From the NCBI RefSeq assembly GCF_004345725.1, contig NZ_SLXG01000009.1, positions 33,381 through 97,380 of the forward strand: a stretch of DNA of 64,000 nt, given 5' to 3'. Position 1 is the first letter of the stretch; every line of letters starts with the position of its first letter. The notes beneath the pieces were generated by a model, which worked only from the letters and a program-made list of their open reading frames with translations, was not told the origin of the DNA and searched no databases. Below, piece after piece: positions 30,407 through 38,626 of the stretch. The position numbers and the translations under genes were made by a program. Origin of the DNA: Crenobacter luteus. Its GTDB lineage: Bacteria > Pseudomonadota > Gammaproteobacteria > Burkholderiales > Chromobacteriaceae.

Positions 30407-30689
30407 CGCGATGCCCTCCTCTTTCACTGCGCCGCGTCGAACGCGCGACGCCCCTCCTCAAGATAGCCGCTCGCCACCCGCCGCACCGGTCCGATTCGTG
30501 CCGTTTCCTGCGGCGTTTCCGACCCCGTTCCGCCGGCAAAAAACCCGCACCACCCGACGCGCACGACGGCACGCCGGGCCGCGGCCTTGACCGCGGCCAA
30601 GGTCCGGCCGGCGCGCGCCGCTATACTGGCTACAGATTCCGCGCGCCGCGCGGCCTGCCTTCCGACCCATTCCGAGAGGACACCCGACC

Positions 30690-31430
30690 ATGAAAGCCGC
30701 CGATGTGATGACGCGACGGGTACTGACCGTCACCCGCGACACGCCGCTCGAGGACGCCGTCAGGCTGATGCTGCAGCAGCGCATCAGCGGCCTGCCGGTG
30801 CTCGACGAGGCCGGCGCGCTGGTCGGCATCCTGACCGAAGGCGACCTGCTGCGCCGTGTCGAAACCGGCACGGTGAAGAAGCGCCCGCACTGGCTCGAGC
30901 TGCTGCTGCCGCCCGGCCGGCTGGCGGCCGAGTACGTGCACACGCACAGCCACAAGGTCGAGGACGTGATGACGGCCAAGGTCATCGTCGTGACGCCGGA
31001 GGCGCCGCTCGAGGCCATCGTCGACACGATGAAGCGCGCGCGCGTCAAACGCGTGCCGGTGGTCGACAACGGCCGGCTGGTCGGCATCGTCAGCCGCGCC
31101 GACCTGCTGCAAACGCTGGCCCCGCCCGCCGACGAGGCGCCGACGCCGGCCTCGGACGAGGAGATCCGCACCCGGCTGTGGGCCGAGCTCGAGCAGTCGG
31201 ACTGGGCGCCGGTGAAGCTGATCAGCGTCGAGGTGCACGACGGCGTCGTCGCACTCAAGGGTTCGATCACCGGAGAGTGGGAGCGCGAGGCGCTGCGCGT
31301 CGCCGCCGAGAACACGCCGGGCGTCAAGGCCGTCGAGGACCATCTGGCCTGGTTCGACCCGCTGTCGGGCTCGGTGCTCGAGCCGGACGGGGACGAGGCG
31401 CGGGCGGGCAGGCGCCGCCCGGCCCCCTGA
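30690..31430 (+). CDS. CBS-pair and BON domain protein
   Basis: A 246-residue soluble protein with two CBS motifs (about 5-60, DVMTRRVLTVTRDTPLEDAV...LVGILTEGDLL; about 90-145, DVMTAKVIVVTPEAPLEAIV...LVGIVSRADLL) that probably bind adenosine nucleotides, and a C-terminal BON domain (about 155-225, LISVEVHDGVVALKGSITGEWEREAL). Such proteins often respond to stress or energy state; no specific target can be inferred. GAGAGGA precedes the ATG. It is convergent with cysM, only 12 bp apart. Confidence 0.85.
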   Translation: MKAADVMTRRVLTVTRDTPLEDAVRLMLQQRISGLPVLDEAGALVGILTEGDLLRRVETGTVKKRPHWLELLLPPGRLAAEYVHTHSHKVEDVMTAKVIVVTPEAPLEAIVDTMKRARVKRVPVVDNGRLVGIVSRADLLQTLAPPADEAPTPASDEEIRTRLWAELEQSDWAPVKLISVEVHDGVVALKGSITGEWEREALRVAAENTPGVKAVEDHLAWFDPLSGSVLEPDGDEARAGRRRPAP

Positions 31431-31442
31431 CGCGGACGAGGC

Positions 31443-32384
31443 TCAGTCGCGCCGCCACATGCCGGTCGACACGTAGCGCTCGCCGCCGTCGTTGAGGAAG
31501 GTGACGAGGCGCGCCGGCCGGCGCGCCGTGGCGACGCGCAGCGCCGCGTGCACGAAGGCGCCCGACGACGGCCCGACGAACAGGCCCAGCGCGGCGAGCC
31601 GCCGGCACATCGCGACCGCCTCGTCGGCGCTCACCGGGCAGGTTTCGTCGATCAGGGCCTCGTCGAGCAGCTCGGGCACGATGTCGCCGGGTTCGCCGTA
31701 GGGCTTGAGCCCCTCGATGCCGGGAAAGGTCTCGGGAATCACCGCGGCGACGCGCAGCGCCGGGTCGAGTTCGCGCAGGCGCCGGCCGGCGCCGGTCAGC
31801 GTGCCGCCGGTGCCGATGCCGGCCACCAGCGCGTCCGGCGGCCCGAGTCCGCGCTCGGCCAACTGCGCGACGATCTCGCCGGCCGTGCCGTCGTAGTGCG
31901 CCAGCCAGTTGTGACAGTTCGAATACTGGTCGCAGTGCCAGTAGCGGTCGGGGTCGGCGCGCGCCAGCCGGCGCGCCTCGCGCAGCGCGAAGTCGTAGCC
32001 CTCGATCGGGTCGGTGACGACGAGCTCGGCACCGTGTGCGCGCATCCGCTCGAGCCGCTCGCGGCTGGCGTTGCCGGGCACGACGATGGTGACGCCGACG
32101 CCGAGCGCGGCGCCGAGCATCGCGTACGAGATGCCGGCGTTGCCCGACGACGAGTCGAGCAGCCGCCGCCCGCGCGCGAAGGTGCCGGCCTGCCACGCCT
32201 CGAGCAGCATGCGCGCCACCGGCCTGTCCTTGATCGAGCCGCCGGGGTTCACGCTCTCGAGCTTGGCGAACAGCCGGCTGCCGGCCGGCAGCTCGGCCAA
32301 CGTCAGCTCGACTAGCGGCGTACGGCCGATGCGCTCGATCAGCGCGCGCGCCGCCGCCGGCAGCGTCGCCGCGTCAAGCCGCAT
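31443..32384 (-). CDS. cysM: Cysteine synthase (CysM/CysO-dependent type)
   Basis: A PLP-dependent synthase of the cysteine synthase family. The 313 residues show IGRTPLVEL, NPGGSIKDR with the PLP lysine (Lys52), SSSGNAGISYA and the phosphate loop GIGTGGTLTG. Its last position in the operon after a JAMM peptidase, a ubiquitin-like carrier and an E1-like enzyme suggests it takes sulfide from the carrier thiocarboxylate, as M. tuberculosis CysM does with CysO; the acceptor (O-phosphoserine or O-acetylserine) is not known here. The ATG at 32384 overlaps the upstream gene by 11 bp. Confidence 0.85.
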   Translation of the reverse strand: MRLDAATLPAAARALIERIGRTPLVELTLAELPAGSRLFAKLESVNPGGSIKDRPVARMLLEAWQAGTFARGRRLLDSSSGNAGISYAMLGAALGVGVTIVVPGNASRERLERMRAHGAELVVTDPIEGYDFALREARRLARADPDRYWHCDQYSNCHNWLAHYDGTAGEIVAQLAERGLGPPDALVAGIGTGGTLTGAGRRLRELDPALRVAAVIPETFPGIEGLKPYGEPGDIVPELLDEALIDETCPVSADEAVAMCRRLAALGLFVGPSSGAFVHAALRVATARRPARLVTFLNDGGERYVSTGMWRRD

Positions 32385-33540
32385 GGCAGAAGCGCTCGTA
32401 GTCGACATAGCCGGGGAAGGTGCGGCCGGGCGCGCAGTAGGCGCAGTGCGGGTCGGGCGCGAGCGCAAGCTCGGTGAACTCGGCCCGGAGCGCGTCGTAG
32501 CACAGCAGGCGGCCGACCAGCGGGTCGCCGATGTCGAGCAGGAGCTTGATCGTCTCGACCGCCTCGATCAGGCCGATGACCCCCGGCAGCACGCCGAGCA
32601 CGCCGGCCTCCATGCACGAGGGCGCGAACTCCGGCGGCGGCGGCGCCGGATACAGGCAGCGGTAGCACGGCCCGCGCCGCTTCGCATAGCCGGGCCAGAA
32701 CACGCTCGCCTGCCCGTCGAAGCGGTAGACCGAGCCGTGCACGTTCGGGATGCCGAGCTTCACGCAGGCGTCGTTGACGAGGTAGCGCGTCGGGAAGTTG
32801 TCCGAGCCGTCGACGACGACGTCGTAGCCGGCGAAGATCGCCTCGACGTTGGCGCTGCTGAGCCGCTCCTCGTAGCTGTCGACCCGGACGGTGGGGTTCA
32901 GCGCCTCGAGCGCCTGGCGCGCCGAGCGCACCTTGGGCAGACCGACCTTGGCCTCGGCGTGCAGGATCTGCCGCTGCAGATTGCTGCGCTCGACCACGTC
33001 GGGGTCGACGATGCCGAGCGTGCCGACACCGGCCGCCGCCAGGTAGACGGCCGCCGGGCAGCCGAGCCCGCCGGCGCCGACCAGCAGCACGCGCGCCGCC
33101 AGGAGCCTCGCCTGCCCGGCCTCGCCGACCTCGGGTATCGCCAGGTGGCGCGCGTAGCGCTCGCGATCGGCCGCGCCGAGTGCCGACGGCCGCTCGACGG
33201 GCAGGCCCTCGGCCTTCCAGCGCGCGAAGCCGCCGGCCATCGAGTAGAGCGTCGTGTAGCCCATGCGCGCGAGGCTGTCGGCGGCGAACAGGGAGCGCGT
33301 GCCGCCGTTGCACATCACGACGAGCGCCTGATCGAAATCGGGTACCGCGTCCTCGATCCGTAGTTCGAGAAAGCCGCGCCCGAGCCTGAGCGCGCCGGGC
33401 GGGCTGCCCTGCGCGATCTCGTCGGCCTCGCGCACGTCGACCAGCGCCGCGCCCCTGGCCTGCAGCGCCAGCGCCTCGGCCGGGCCGACCTCGGCGATGC
33501 GCGCCCGCAGCTCGGCCAACGTCCTGTCCTTCGCCTTCAT
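32374..33540 (-). CDS. moeZ: Rhodanese-MoeB/ThiF fusion, E1-like sulfur carrier activating enzyme
   Basis: A 388-residue two-domain enzyme that adenylates the C-terminus of a ubiquitin-like sulfur carrier and loads sulfur on it. An N-terminal rhodanese domain (about 8-118) has VVMCNGGTRS with catalytic Cys77; the MoeB/ThiF domain (about 122-388) has VLLVGAGGLGCP (ATP site), NLQRQILH, DGSDNFPTRYL and zinc cysteines CYRC and CAYC. The order is the reverse of M. tuberculosis MoeZ, where the rhodanese domain is C-terminal. The ATG overlaps the cysO-like stop by 4 bp (ATGA). Confidence 0.88.
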   Translation of the reverse strand: MKAKDRTLAELRARIAEVGPAEALALQARGAALVDVREADEIAQGSPPGALRLGRGFLELRIEDAVPDFDQALVVMCNGGTRSLFAADSLARMGYTTLYSMAGGFARWKAEGLPVERPSALGAADRERYARHLAIPEVGEAGQARLLAARVLLVGAGGLGCPAAVYLAAAGVGTLGIVDPDVVERSNLQRQILHAEAKVGLPKVRSARQALEALNPTVRVDSYEERLSSANVEAIFAGYDVVVDGSDNFPTRYLVNDACVKLGIPNVHGSVYRFDGQASVFWPGYAKRRGPCYRCLYPAPPPPEFAPSCMEAGVLGVLPGVIGLIEAVETIKLLLDIGDPLVGRLLCYDALRAEFTELALAPDPHCAYCAPGRTFPGYVDYERFCHAA

Positions 33541-33818
33541 CGTGTCCCTCCCGCGACCGCCGGCACGATCGACACCACGTCGCCGTCGGCCAGCGGCGTC
33601 GCCAGCCCGGCGAGCGTGCGCACGTCGTGCGTGCCGACGTAGAGGTTGACGAAGGCGCGCGGCCGACCCGCCTCGTCGAGCAGGCGCTCGGCGATGCCTT
33701 CGTGCCGCGCGGCCAGCTGCGCGATCGCCTCGGCCACCGTCGCGGCCTCGAGATCGACCTCGGCGGCGCCGGCGGTATAGCCGCGCAAGGGGGTGGGAAT
33801 GCGGATGCGCACGCTCAT
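33537..33818 (-). CDS. cysO: Ubiquitin-like sulfur carrier protein (CysO/ThiS/MoaD type)
   Basis: A 93-residue beta-grasp carrier. MSVRIRIPTPLRGYTAGAAEVDLEAATVAEAIAQLA and ADGDVVSIVPAVAGGTR parallel M. tuberculosis CysO, which ends in PAVAGG. Here two residues, Thr-Arg, follow the Gly-Gly, so the carrier would have to be trimmed before adenylation; the JAMM peptidase encoded just upstream is the obvious candidate. The Gly-Gly codons GGA GGG also form the ribosome site of the next gene. Both ends overlap neighbours as ATGA. Confidence 0.85.
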   Translation of the reverse strand: MSVRIRIPTPLRGYTAGAAEVDLEAATVAEAIAQLAARHEGIAERLLDEAGRPRAFVNLYVGTHDVRTLAGLATPLADGDVVSIVPAVAGGTR

Positions 33819-34231
33819 GACGCGATCTCCTCCCGTTCGAAGGCCGAGCCGGCCAGCCGCCACGAGGCGAGCTCGCGCACGCCGTCGCGCGCGACCGACA
33901 GGATCAGGTAGGACCAGCCCTCCCACGCGGCGGCGCGGTCGGTCTCGCTCGGCGCAGCCGGATGGTCGGGATGGGTGTGCCAGACGCCGACGATCTCGCG
34001 CCCGGCCGCACGCGCCTCAGTCTCGGCCGCCAGGTAGTCGGCCGGGTCGAGCTCGTAGCGGTCGCGCGCGCGCTCGCGGTTCAGATTGCGCGCCGTGCGC
34101 ATCGCGTCGACGCGGCAATCGTCGCCGTCGCGCGCGCCGATCAGCAGGCCGCAGACCTCGTGCGGATAGCCGGCGCGCGCGGCCGTTTCCAGCTCGGCGC
34201 GCACCGGCGGCGGCAGTCGCAGCGTCGCCAT
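33815..34231 (-). CDS. mec: JAMM/MPN+ metallopeptidase (Mec type)
   Basis: A 138-residue zinc peptidase. The JAMM signature is complete: Glu in YPHEVCGLLIG, then VWHTHPDHPAAPSETD (His-x-His-Pro...Ser-x2-Asp). In M. tuberculosis the family member Mec cuts cysteine off CysO-cysteine; in Pseudomonas fluorescens QbsD trims the carrier QbsE. Either job fits here. The ATG at 34231 was chosen because GGAGGG lies 4 bp before it; an in-frame GTG upstream overlaps that site. It is the first gene of the four-gene operon and overlaps cysO as ATGA. Confidence 0.88.
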   Translation of the reverse strand: MATLRLPPPVRAELETAARAGYPHEVCGLLIGARDGDDCRVDAMRTARNLNRERARDRYELDPADYLAAETEARAAGREIVGVWHTHPDHPAAPSETDRAAAWEGWSYLILSVARDGVRELASWRLAGSAFEREEIAS

Positions 34232-34259
34232 TTCGCCCTCCACCCGCGCCCGGCGCGGG

Positions 34260-34931
34260 CTAAGTCTTTCCGTACCCCAGTATAGAACCGCCCCCCGACG
34301 CGGCCCGCCCGCTCGCGAGCAGGCCCGCGCCGGCGCGCGCGAGCACGACGGCGTTCAGGCCGTGCCACGCGAAGTGCGTGCCCAACGGCCAGGCGGCGCA
34401 CCAGGCGTTGTCGACCGAGCGCAGCGCCAGCGACACGACGAACAGCGCGGCGGCGGCGCCCAGGTCGCGCGCGCCGGCGCGGCCCGCGTCGCGCTCGGCC
34501 GCGAACATCGCCGCCAACACCGCCAGCGCCGGCAGGTAGCCGAGCGAGCCGTTCAACCACGCCGGGAACCCCGACGCGACGACGCCGGCGGCGACGAAAA
34601 CCAGTAGCGCGGCGGCGACCGCGACGCGCGGCCAGCCGGCGACGCCGCGCGCGTAAGCCGCGATGAAGGTCAACTGGAACAGCAGGATGGGCAGCACGTC
34701 CAGCCACTCGGCCCAGCCGGCGCCGGTCAGGTGGAAGACGAAGCTGCCGGCGCCGATCAGCGCGGCCAGCCCGGCGAGCACGCGTCCGCGCGCGCGCCAT
34801 GCGCCGGCGGCGTCGGCGCGTCGCCACAGCCAGACGGCGGCGGCGAGAAAGGCAAGGTCGCTCAGCGTGTTGACCGGCTCGGCCCACAGGCCGGCGGCGA
34901 GGCGCTCGCAGTAGAGGTCGACGTCGGACAT
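34260..34931 (-). CDS. Ceramidase-family (CREST) membrane protein
   Basis: A 223-residue protein with about seven membrane helices. The pattern LYCERLAAGLWAEPVNTLSDLAFL, GSFVFHLTG, WAEWLDVLPILLFQL and GTHFAWHGLNAVVL matches the alkaline ceramidase/CREST hydrolase family (conserved Ser, His, Asp and paired His in the membrane). The substrate in a bacterium is unclear. The ATG at 34931 begins the conserved part; a TTG six codons earlier is possible. It ends 28 bp before the mec start on the same strand, so it may be co-transcribed with the cysO operon. Confidence 0.75.
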   Translation of the reverse strand: MSDVDLYCERLAAGLWAEPVNTLSDLAFLAAAVWLWRRADAAGAWRARGRVLAGLAALIGAGSFVFHLTGAGWAEWLDVLPILLFQLTFIAAYARGVAGWPRVAVAAALLVFVAAGVVASGFPAWLNGSLGYLPALAVLAAMFAAERDAGRAGARDLGAAAALFVVSLALRSVDNAWCAAWPLGTHFAWHGLNAVVLARAGAGLLASGRAASGGGSILGYGKT

Positions 34932-35040
34932 GGCGTTTCGTGGCGGCAAAAACGCCAGCGTAAGCGCGCCGCGTTACACGCGGGATGGCCGAGCCGTCTT
35001 GCCCGGCGCGGCCGGGATCGGGAGATCGCCGCGGCCGGCC

Positions 35041-35355
35041 TCAGGCCGGATCCTGCGTCTCGCCGCCCGGCTTGACGAAGGAGACCGGCGGCCGCCCGGC
35101 GGCGCTCGCCGCGGCGTTCAGCGCGTCGACCGCCGACGCCAGTTCGCCGTTGAGGCGGTGCAGCTCGGTCGACAACGCCATCGCCAGCGCGGTGTCCATC
35201 TCGCACAGCGAATCGCCCGGCCCGCGCGCGACCGCGTCGTGCAGCAGCGAGGCCAGCGCGTAGGCGGCACCGTAGCGTTGCTCGCGCAGCGTTTCCATGT
35301 GTTCCAGCGCCGCCTGGTAACGGCGGATCGCGTCGCTGTTGCCCGTCTCGTCCAT
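35041..35355 (-). CDS. Hypothetical protein
   Basis: A 104-residue soluble, probably helical protein (MDETGNSDAIRRYQAALEHMETLREQRYGAAYALASLLHDAVARG...), with a flexible tail VSFVKPGGETQDPA. A strong ribosome site GGAGGGG precedes the ATG, which makes translation likely. I do not recognise a family. It ends 109 bp upstream of the ceramidase-like gene on the same strand. Confidence 0.65.
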   Translation of the reverse strand: MDETGNSDAIRRYQAALEHMETLREQRYGAAYALASLLHDAVARGPGDSLCEMDTALAMALSTELHRLNGELASAVDALNAAASAAGRPPVSFVKPGGETQDPA

Positions 35356-35510
35356 CTTCGTCCCCTCCGATCCCGCGCACGGTGTGCGGCCATTTCATCT
35401 TAGCCGGCGGCGGCGGGCGCCTTGTGCCGCTTTCACGCCCGGGACGCCCGGCTTATGGTTAAAGCCGGACCATGCGCTGCCCGTGCGGCGGCCTACACGG
35501 GAGAGATTCC

Positions 35511-35822
35511 ATGCACTATCTGCTGTTTTACGAGCTCGACCGCAACTACCTGCTGCGCCGCGGCGAGTTTCGCGACGCCCACCTGGCGCTGGCCTGGGAA
35601 GCGCACGCGCGCGGCGAACTGCTGCTGGCCGGCGCGCTGGGCGATCCGGTCGACGGCGCGGTGCTGCTGTTTTCCGGCCCGACGCCCGGCGTGGCCGAGC
35701 GTTTCGCCCAGGCCGACCCCTACGTGAGCCACGGCCTGGTCACGCGCTGGTGGGTACGCGAGTGGAGGACGGTGGTCGGCGACGGCGCCGTCGAGCCGAC
35801 GCGGCCGCACGACTGGGGCTAG
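35511..35822 (+). CDS. YciI-like (YCII domain) protein
   Basis: A 103-residue protein of the YCII alpha/beta ferredoxin-like fold: MHYLLFYELDRNYLLRRGEFRDAHLALAWEAHARGELLLAGALGDPVDGAVLLFSG and ADPYVSHGLVTRWWVREW. The family contains a conserved His/Asp pair and is often described as possibly enzymatic, without a proven reaction for most members. GGGAGAG before the ATG at 35511 supports the start. Confidence 0.8.
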   Translation: MHYLLFYELDRNYLLRRGEFRDAHLALAWEAHARGELLLAGALGDPVDGAVLLFSGPTPGVAERFAQADPYVSHGLVTRWWVREWRTVVGDGAVEPTRPHDWG

Positions 35823-35915
35823 GCAGCGGGCGCGTCGCACTTTCGCCGCTTTTCGCTGTCGAAACAGGCACATGGGCGCGCCGATCCGGCGGCGCGCGAA
35901 ACCGGGGAGATGGCC

Positions 35916-36437
35916 ATGGATCTTCACATGCATTCGCACCAGATGACGCACCGACTGCCCGACTGGCGGGCTGCCGCCCTGGCCGGCCTCGCCGGGGGCG
36001 TGGTCTTCCTCGTGCTGGCCATGCTGATGGCGTCGCTGACGGGCGCCGGCCTGTGGTCGCCGACGCACCACATCGCCGCGATCGTGATGGGGCCGGGGGC
36101 GCTCGCCGCGCCGGCCGCGTTCGACTTCGGCGTCGCGCTCGCCGCGCTGGCGGTGCACTTCGCGCTCGCGGTCGCGCTGGGCTTGCTGCTCGGCCTCGTC
36201 ATGGCGCCGTTCCACTTCGACTCCAGCTGGGGCATGGCCTCGCTGGTCGGCGCGGTGTTCGGGCTGGCGGTCTACCTCGTCAACTTCTACGGCATGACCG
36301 CCCTCTACCCGTGGTTTGCCGAGCTGCGCGGCTGGCCGATGCTGATCGCGCACCTGGCTTTCGGCGTGGTGACGGCGGACGCCTACCGGCAAATGGAGGT
36401 CGACGACGGCGAAGACGCTCCGTCGCTGATGCGCTGA
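35916..36437 (+). CDS. Hypothetical membrane protein
   Basis: A 173-residue inner-membrane protein with four hydrophobic helices (about 21-45, 52-72, 75-98, 106-128) and a His-rich N-terminus MDLHMHSHQMTH that could bind metal. No named family is recognised. GGGGAG lies directly against an ATG at 35910, so the second ATG at 35916 with normal spacing is preferred. A terminator follows. Confidence 0.7.
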   Translation: MDLHMHSHQMTHRLPDWRAAALAGLAGGVVFLVLAMLMASLTGAGLWSPTHHIAAIVMGPGALAAPAAFDFGVALAALAVHFALAVALGLLLGLVMAPFHFDSSWGMASLVGAVFGLAVYLVNFYGMTALYPWFAELRGWPMLIAHLAFGVVTADAYRQMEVDDGEDAPSLMR

Positions 36438-36457
36438 CGGCGGCGCGCGACGCGCAG

Positions 36458-36481
36458 GCCCGGACGAAGTCCGGGCTTTTT
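36458..36481 (+). terminator. Terminator of the membrane protein gene
   Basis: Stem GCCCGGAC / GTCCGGGC, 3-nt loop, then TTTTT. Confidence 0.88.
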
Positions 36482-36540
36482 CGTCGGCGCCGCCGGCAAG
36501 CAAACCGACGGGTTCGGCCAAGCTTGGGCACGGGGCGGCT

Positions 36541-37182
36541 TCAGCGCGCCCCGGGCGACGGCGGATTGAGGATGGCGACGACCTCGTCGTCGTCGACCTG
36601 CGGGAAATCGCGGTAGAACTGCCCGACCGCCTGGAAGGCGGGCGGCGCTTCGAGGCAGACCACCTCGTCGGCGTAGCGCGATACCGTCGCCAGCGTGTCC
36701 GGCGGCGCGACCGGCACCGCGCACACCAGCCGCGCCGGCCGCTGCGGGCGCAGCGCCGACAAGGCCGCGATCATCGTCGCGCCGGTCGCCAGCCCGTCGT
36801 CGACGACGATCACCGTGCGGCCGGCGACGTCGGGGCGCCGGCCGCCGGTGTAGCGCCGCCGCCGCTCGCGGATCCGCGCCAGCTCGCGTTTGGTCTGCTC
36901 GGCCAGGTAGGCGTCGTCGGCACCGGTCTGGCGCGCGAAGTCGTTGACGAAGACGCGGCCGGCCTCGTCGACGGCGCCGATCGCCAGCTCGGGCTGCAAG
37001 GGCGCGCCGAGCTTGCGCACCAGCACCACGTCGCAGTCGCCGCCGAGCGCGTCGGCGAGGATGCGCGCCATCGGCACGGCACCGCGCGGAATCGCCAGCA
37101 CCAGCGGGCAGCTGGTGCCGTAGGCGGGAACGAGGCGCGCGGCGAGCATGCGCGCGGCGTGTTCACGGTCGTTAAATTGCAT
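36541..37182 (-). CDS. Phosphoribosyltransferase-fold protein
   Basis: A 213-residue type I PRTase-like protein. The PRPP loop is VIVVDDGLATGATM (about 124-137), and LVLAIPRGAVPMARILADALG and DVVLVRKLGAP are typical of the stand-alone family often found near dienelactone hydrolase or stress genes. The nucleobase substrate, if any, is unknown. GGAGG lies 6 bp before the ATG. It is a single gene, divergent from the GST gene with a repeat copy between (37238-37246). Confidence 0.82.
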   Translation of the reverse strand: MQFNDREHAARMLAARLVPAYGTSCPLVLAIPRGAVPMARILADALGGDCDVVLVRKLGAPLQPELAIGAVDEAGRVFVNDFARQTGADDAYLAEQTKRELARIRERRRRYTGGRRPDVAGRTVIVVDDGLATGATMIAALSALRPQRPARLVCAVPVAPPDTLATVSRYADEVVCLEAPPAFQAVGQFYRDFPQVDDDEVVAILNPPSPGAR

Positions 37183-37308
37183 GAAGGGCCTCCGGCGGAT
37201 GCGGCGCAGCGAACGGCTCGCGCCCTCCTAAGACTAGCTCGGCCAACCTTGCCGTGCGGCGCCACGCGTTTATCATGACCGCATCCTGACCCTGCGCAAG
37301 GCCCCGCG

Positions 37309-37977
37309 ATGATCACCGTCCACCACCTGAACCATTCCCGCTCGCAGCGCGTGCTGTGGCTGCTCGAGGAGCTGGGCCTGCCCTACGAGGTCCGCCACTA
37401 CCAGCGCGACGCGAAAACGCTGCTGGCGCCGCCGGCGCTGAAGGCGGTCCACCCGCTCGGCAAGTCGCCGGTGATCGTCGACGACGGGCGGGTCGTCGCC
37501 GAGTCGGGCGCCATCGTCGACTACCTCGTCGAGCGCTACGGCAACGGCCGCCTGCAGCCGCAGGACGAGGACGGCCGGCTGCGCTACCGCTACTGGCTGC
37601 ACTACGCCGAGGGTTCGCTGATGCCGCCGCTCGTGATGAGCCTGGTGTTCGCCCGCCTCGCCCGCCCGCCGATGCCGATGCTGTTGCGGCCGGTCGCGCG
37701 GCTGATCGCGGCCGGCGTGCAAAAGGGCTACCTCGCTCCGCAACTGCGGCTGCACCTCGACTACCTCGAGGCCGAGCTGTCCGAGCGTGCGTGGTTCGCC
37801 GGCGACGCCTTCAGCGCCGCCGACATCCAGATGAGCTTTCCGCTCGAGGCGGCGCTGACGCGCGGCGCGCTGGCCGAGCGCCACCGCCACCTGAAGGCCT
37901 TCCTCGCGCGCATCCACGACCGGCCGGCCTACCGCCGCGCGCTCGACCGGGGCGGGCCGTACGAGCTGCCGCGCTGA
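37309..37977 (+). CDS. Glutathione S-transferase
   Basis: A 222-residue cytosolic GST. The thioredoxin-like domain (1-80) has HHLNHSRSQRVLWLLEELGLPYEV with the likely catalytic Ser10 or Ser12 and the glutathione-binding LGKSPVIVDDGRVVAESGAIVDYL; the helical domain contains AWFAGDAFSAADIQMSFPLE (N-capping box). It is a beta/theta-like GST with unknown substrate. Confidence 0.88.
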   Translation: MITVHHLNHSRSQRVLWLLEELGLPYEVRHYQRDAKTLLAPPALKAVHPLGKSPVIVDDGRVVAESGAIVDYLVERYGNGRLQPQDEDGRLRYRYWLHYAEGSLMPPLVMSLVFARLARPPMPMLLRPVARLIAAGVQKGYLAPQLRLHLDYLEAELSERAWFAGDAFSAADIQMSFPLEAALTRGALAERHRHLKAFLARIHDRPAYRRALDRGGPYELPR

Positions 37978-38071
37978 CGCTTACCAATTGTCACCGCCGC
38001 GCACTTGCTGCGTCAGCGCGGAGTCCGTAAGGTCGGCGCGTTTTCTGCAACGCGATGACCGGGAGGCCGCC

Positions 38072-38611
38072 ATGAAGCAAGACGACAAACACATCCGCTA
38101 CCTGGCCGAACACCTCCTGCACACCGGCATCGGCGGGCTGGGCGAGCGCGAGCGGCACGCGCTGATGCGCATCTCGCGCCGGCTGCAGGCGACGCGCAGC
38201 GACGCCGTACTGCCCGAGGAAGGCGTGACGCTGGGAGAGCGGCTGGCCGACCGCGTCGCCGAGTTCGGCGGCTCGTGGACCTTCATCGGCCTGTTCGCCG
38301 CCTTCCTGTCCGGCTGGGCGCTGATCAACTCCGAACTGCTCGGCGCCAGGGCCTTCGACCCCTACCCCTACATCTTCCTGAACCTGATGCTGTCGATGCT
38401 GGCGGCGATCCAGGCGCCGATCATCATGATGTCGCAGAACCGCCAGGCGGCGCGCGACCGGATGACGATGATCCGCGACTTCGAGGTCAACCTGAGGGCC
38501 GACGCGTCGATCGACGAGCTGCACAAGCGCATCGACCACCTGACCTGGCAGGTGCTGTCCGACCTCGACCAGATCAAGCGCGGCCAGCGCGACGCGGCTG
38601 GCGGCGCCTGA
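38072..38611 (+). CDS. DUF1003 membrane protein
   Basis: A 179-residue inner-membrane protein with two helices (about 68-87 and 100-122) and the DUF1003 core: FIGLFAAFLSGWALIN, AFDPYPYIFLNLMLSMLAAIQAPIIMMSQNRQAARDR. The C-terminal part is helical and charged. The function is unknown. GGGAGG (38060-38065) supports the ATG. It ends at a repeat-built terminator. Confidence 0.88.
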   Translation: MKQDDKHIRYLAEHLLHTGIGGLGERERHALMRISRRLQATRSDAVLPEEGVTLGERLADRVAEFGGSWTFIGLFAAFLSGWALINSELLGARAFDPYPYIFLNLMLSMLAAIQAPIIMMSQNRQAARDRMTMIRDFEVNLRADASIDELHKRIDHLTWQVLSDLDQIKRGQRDAAGGA

Positions 38612-38626
38612 ACCGGCGCGCCCCGT

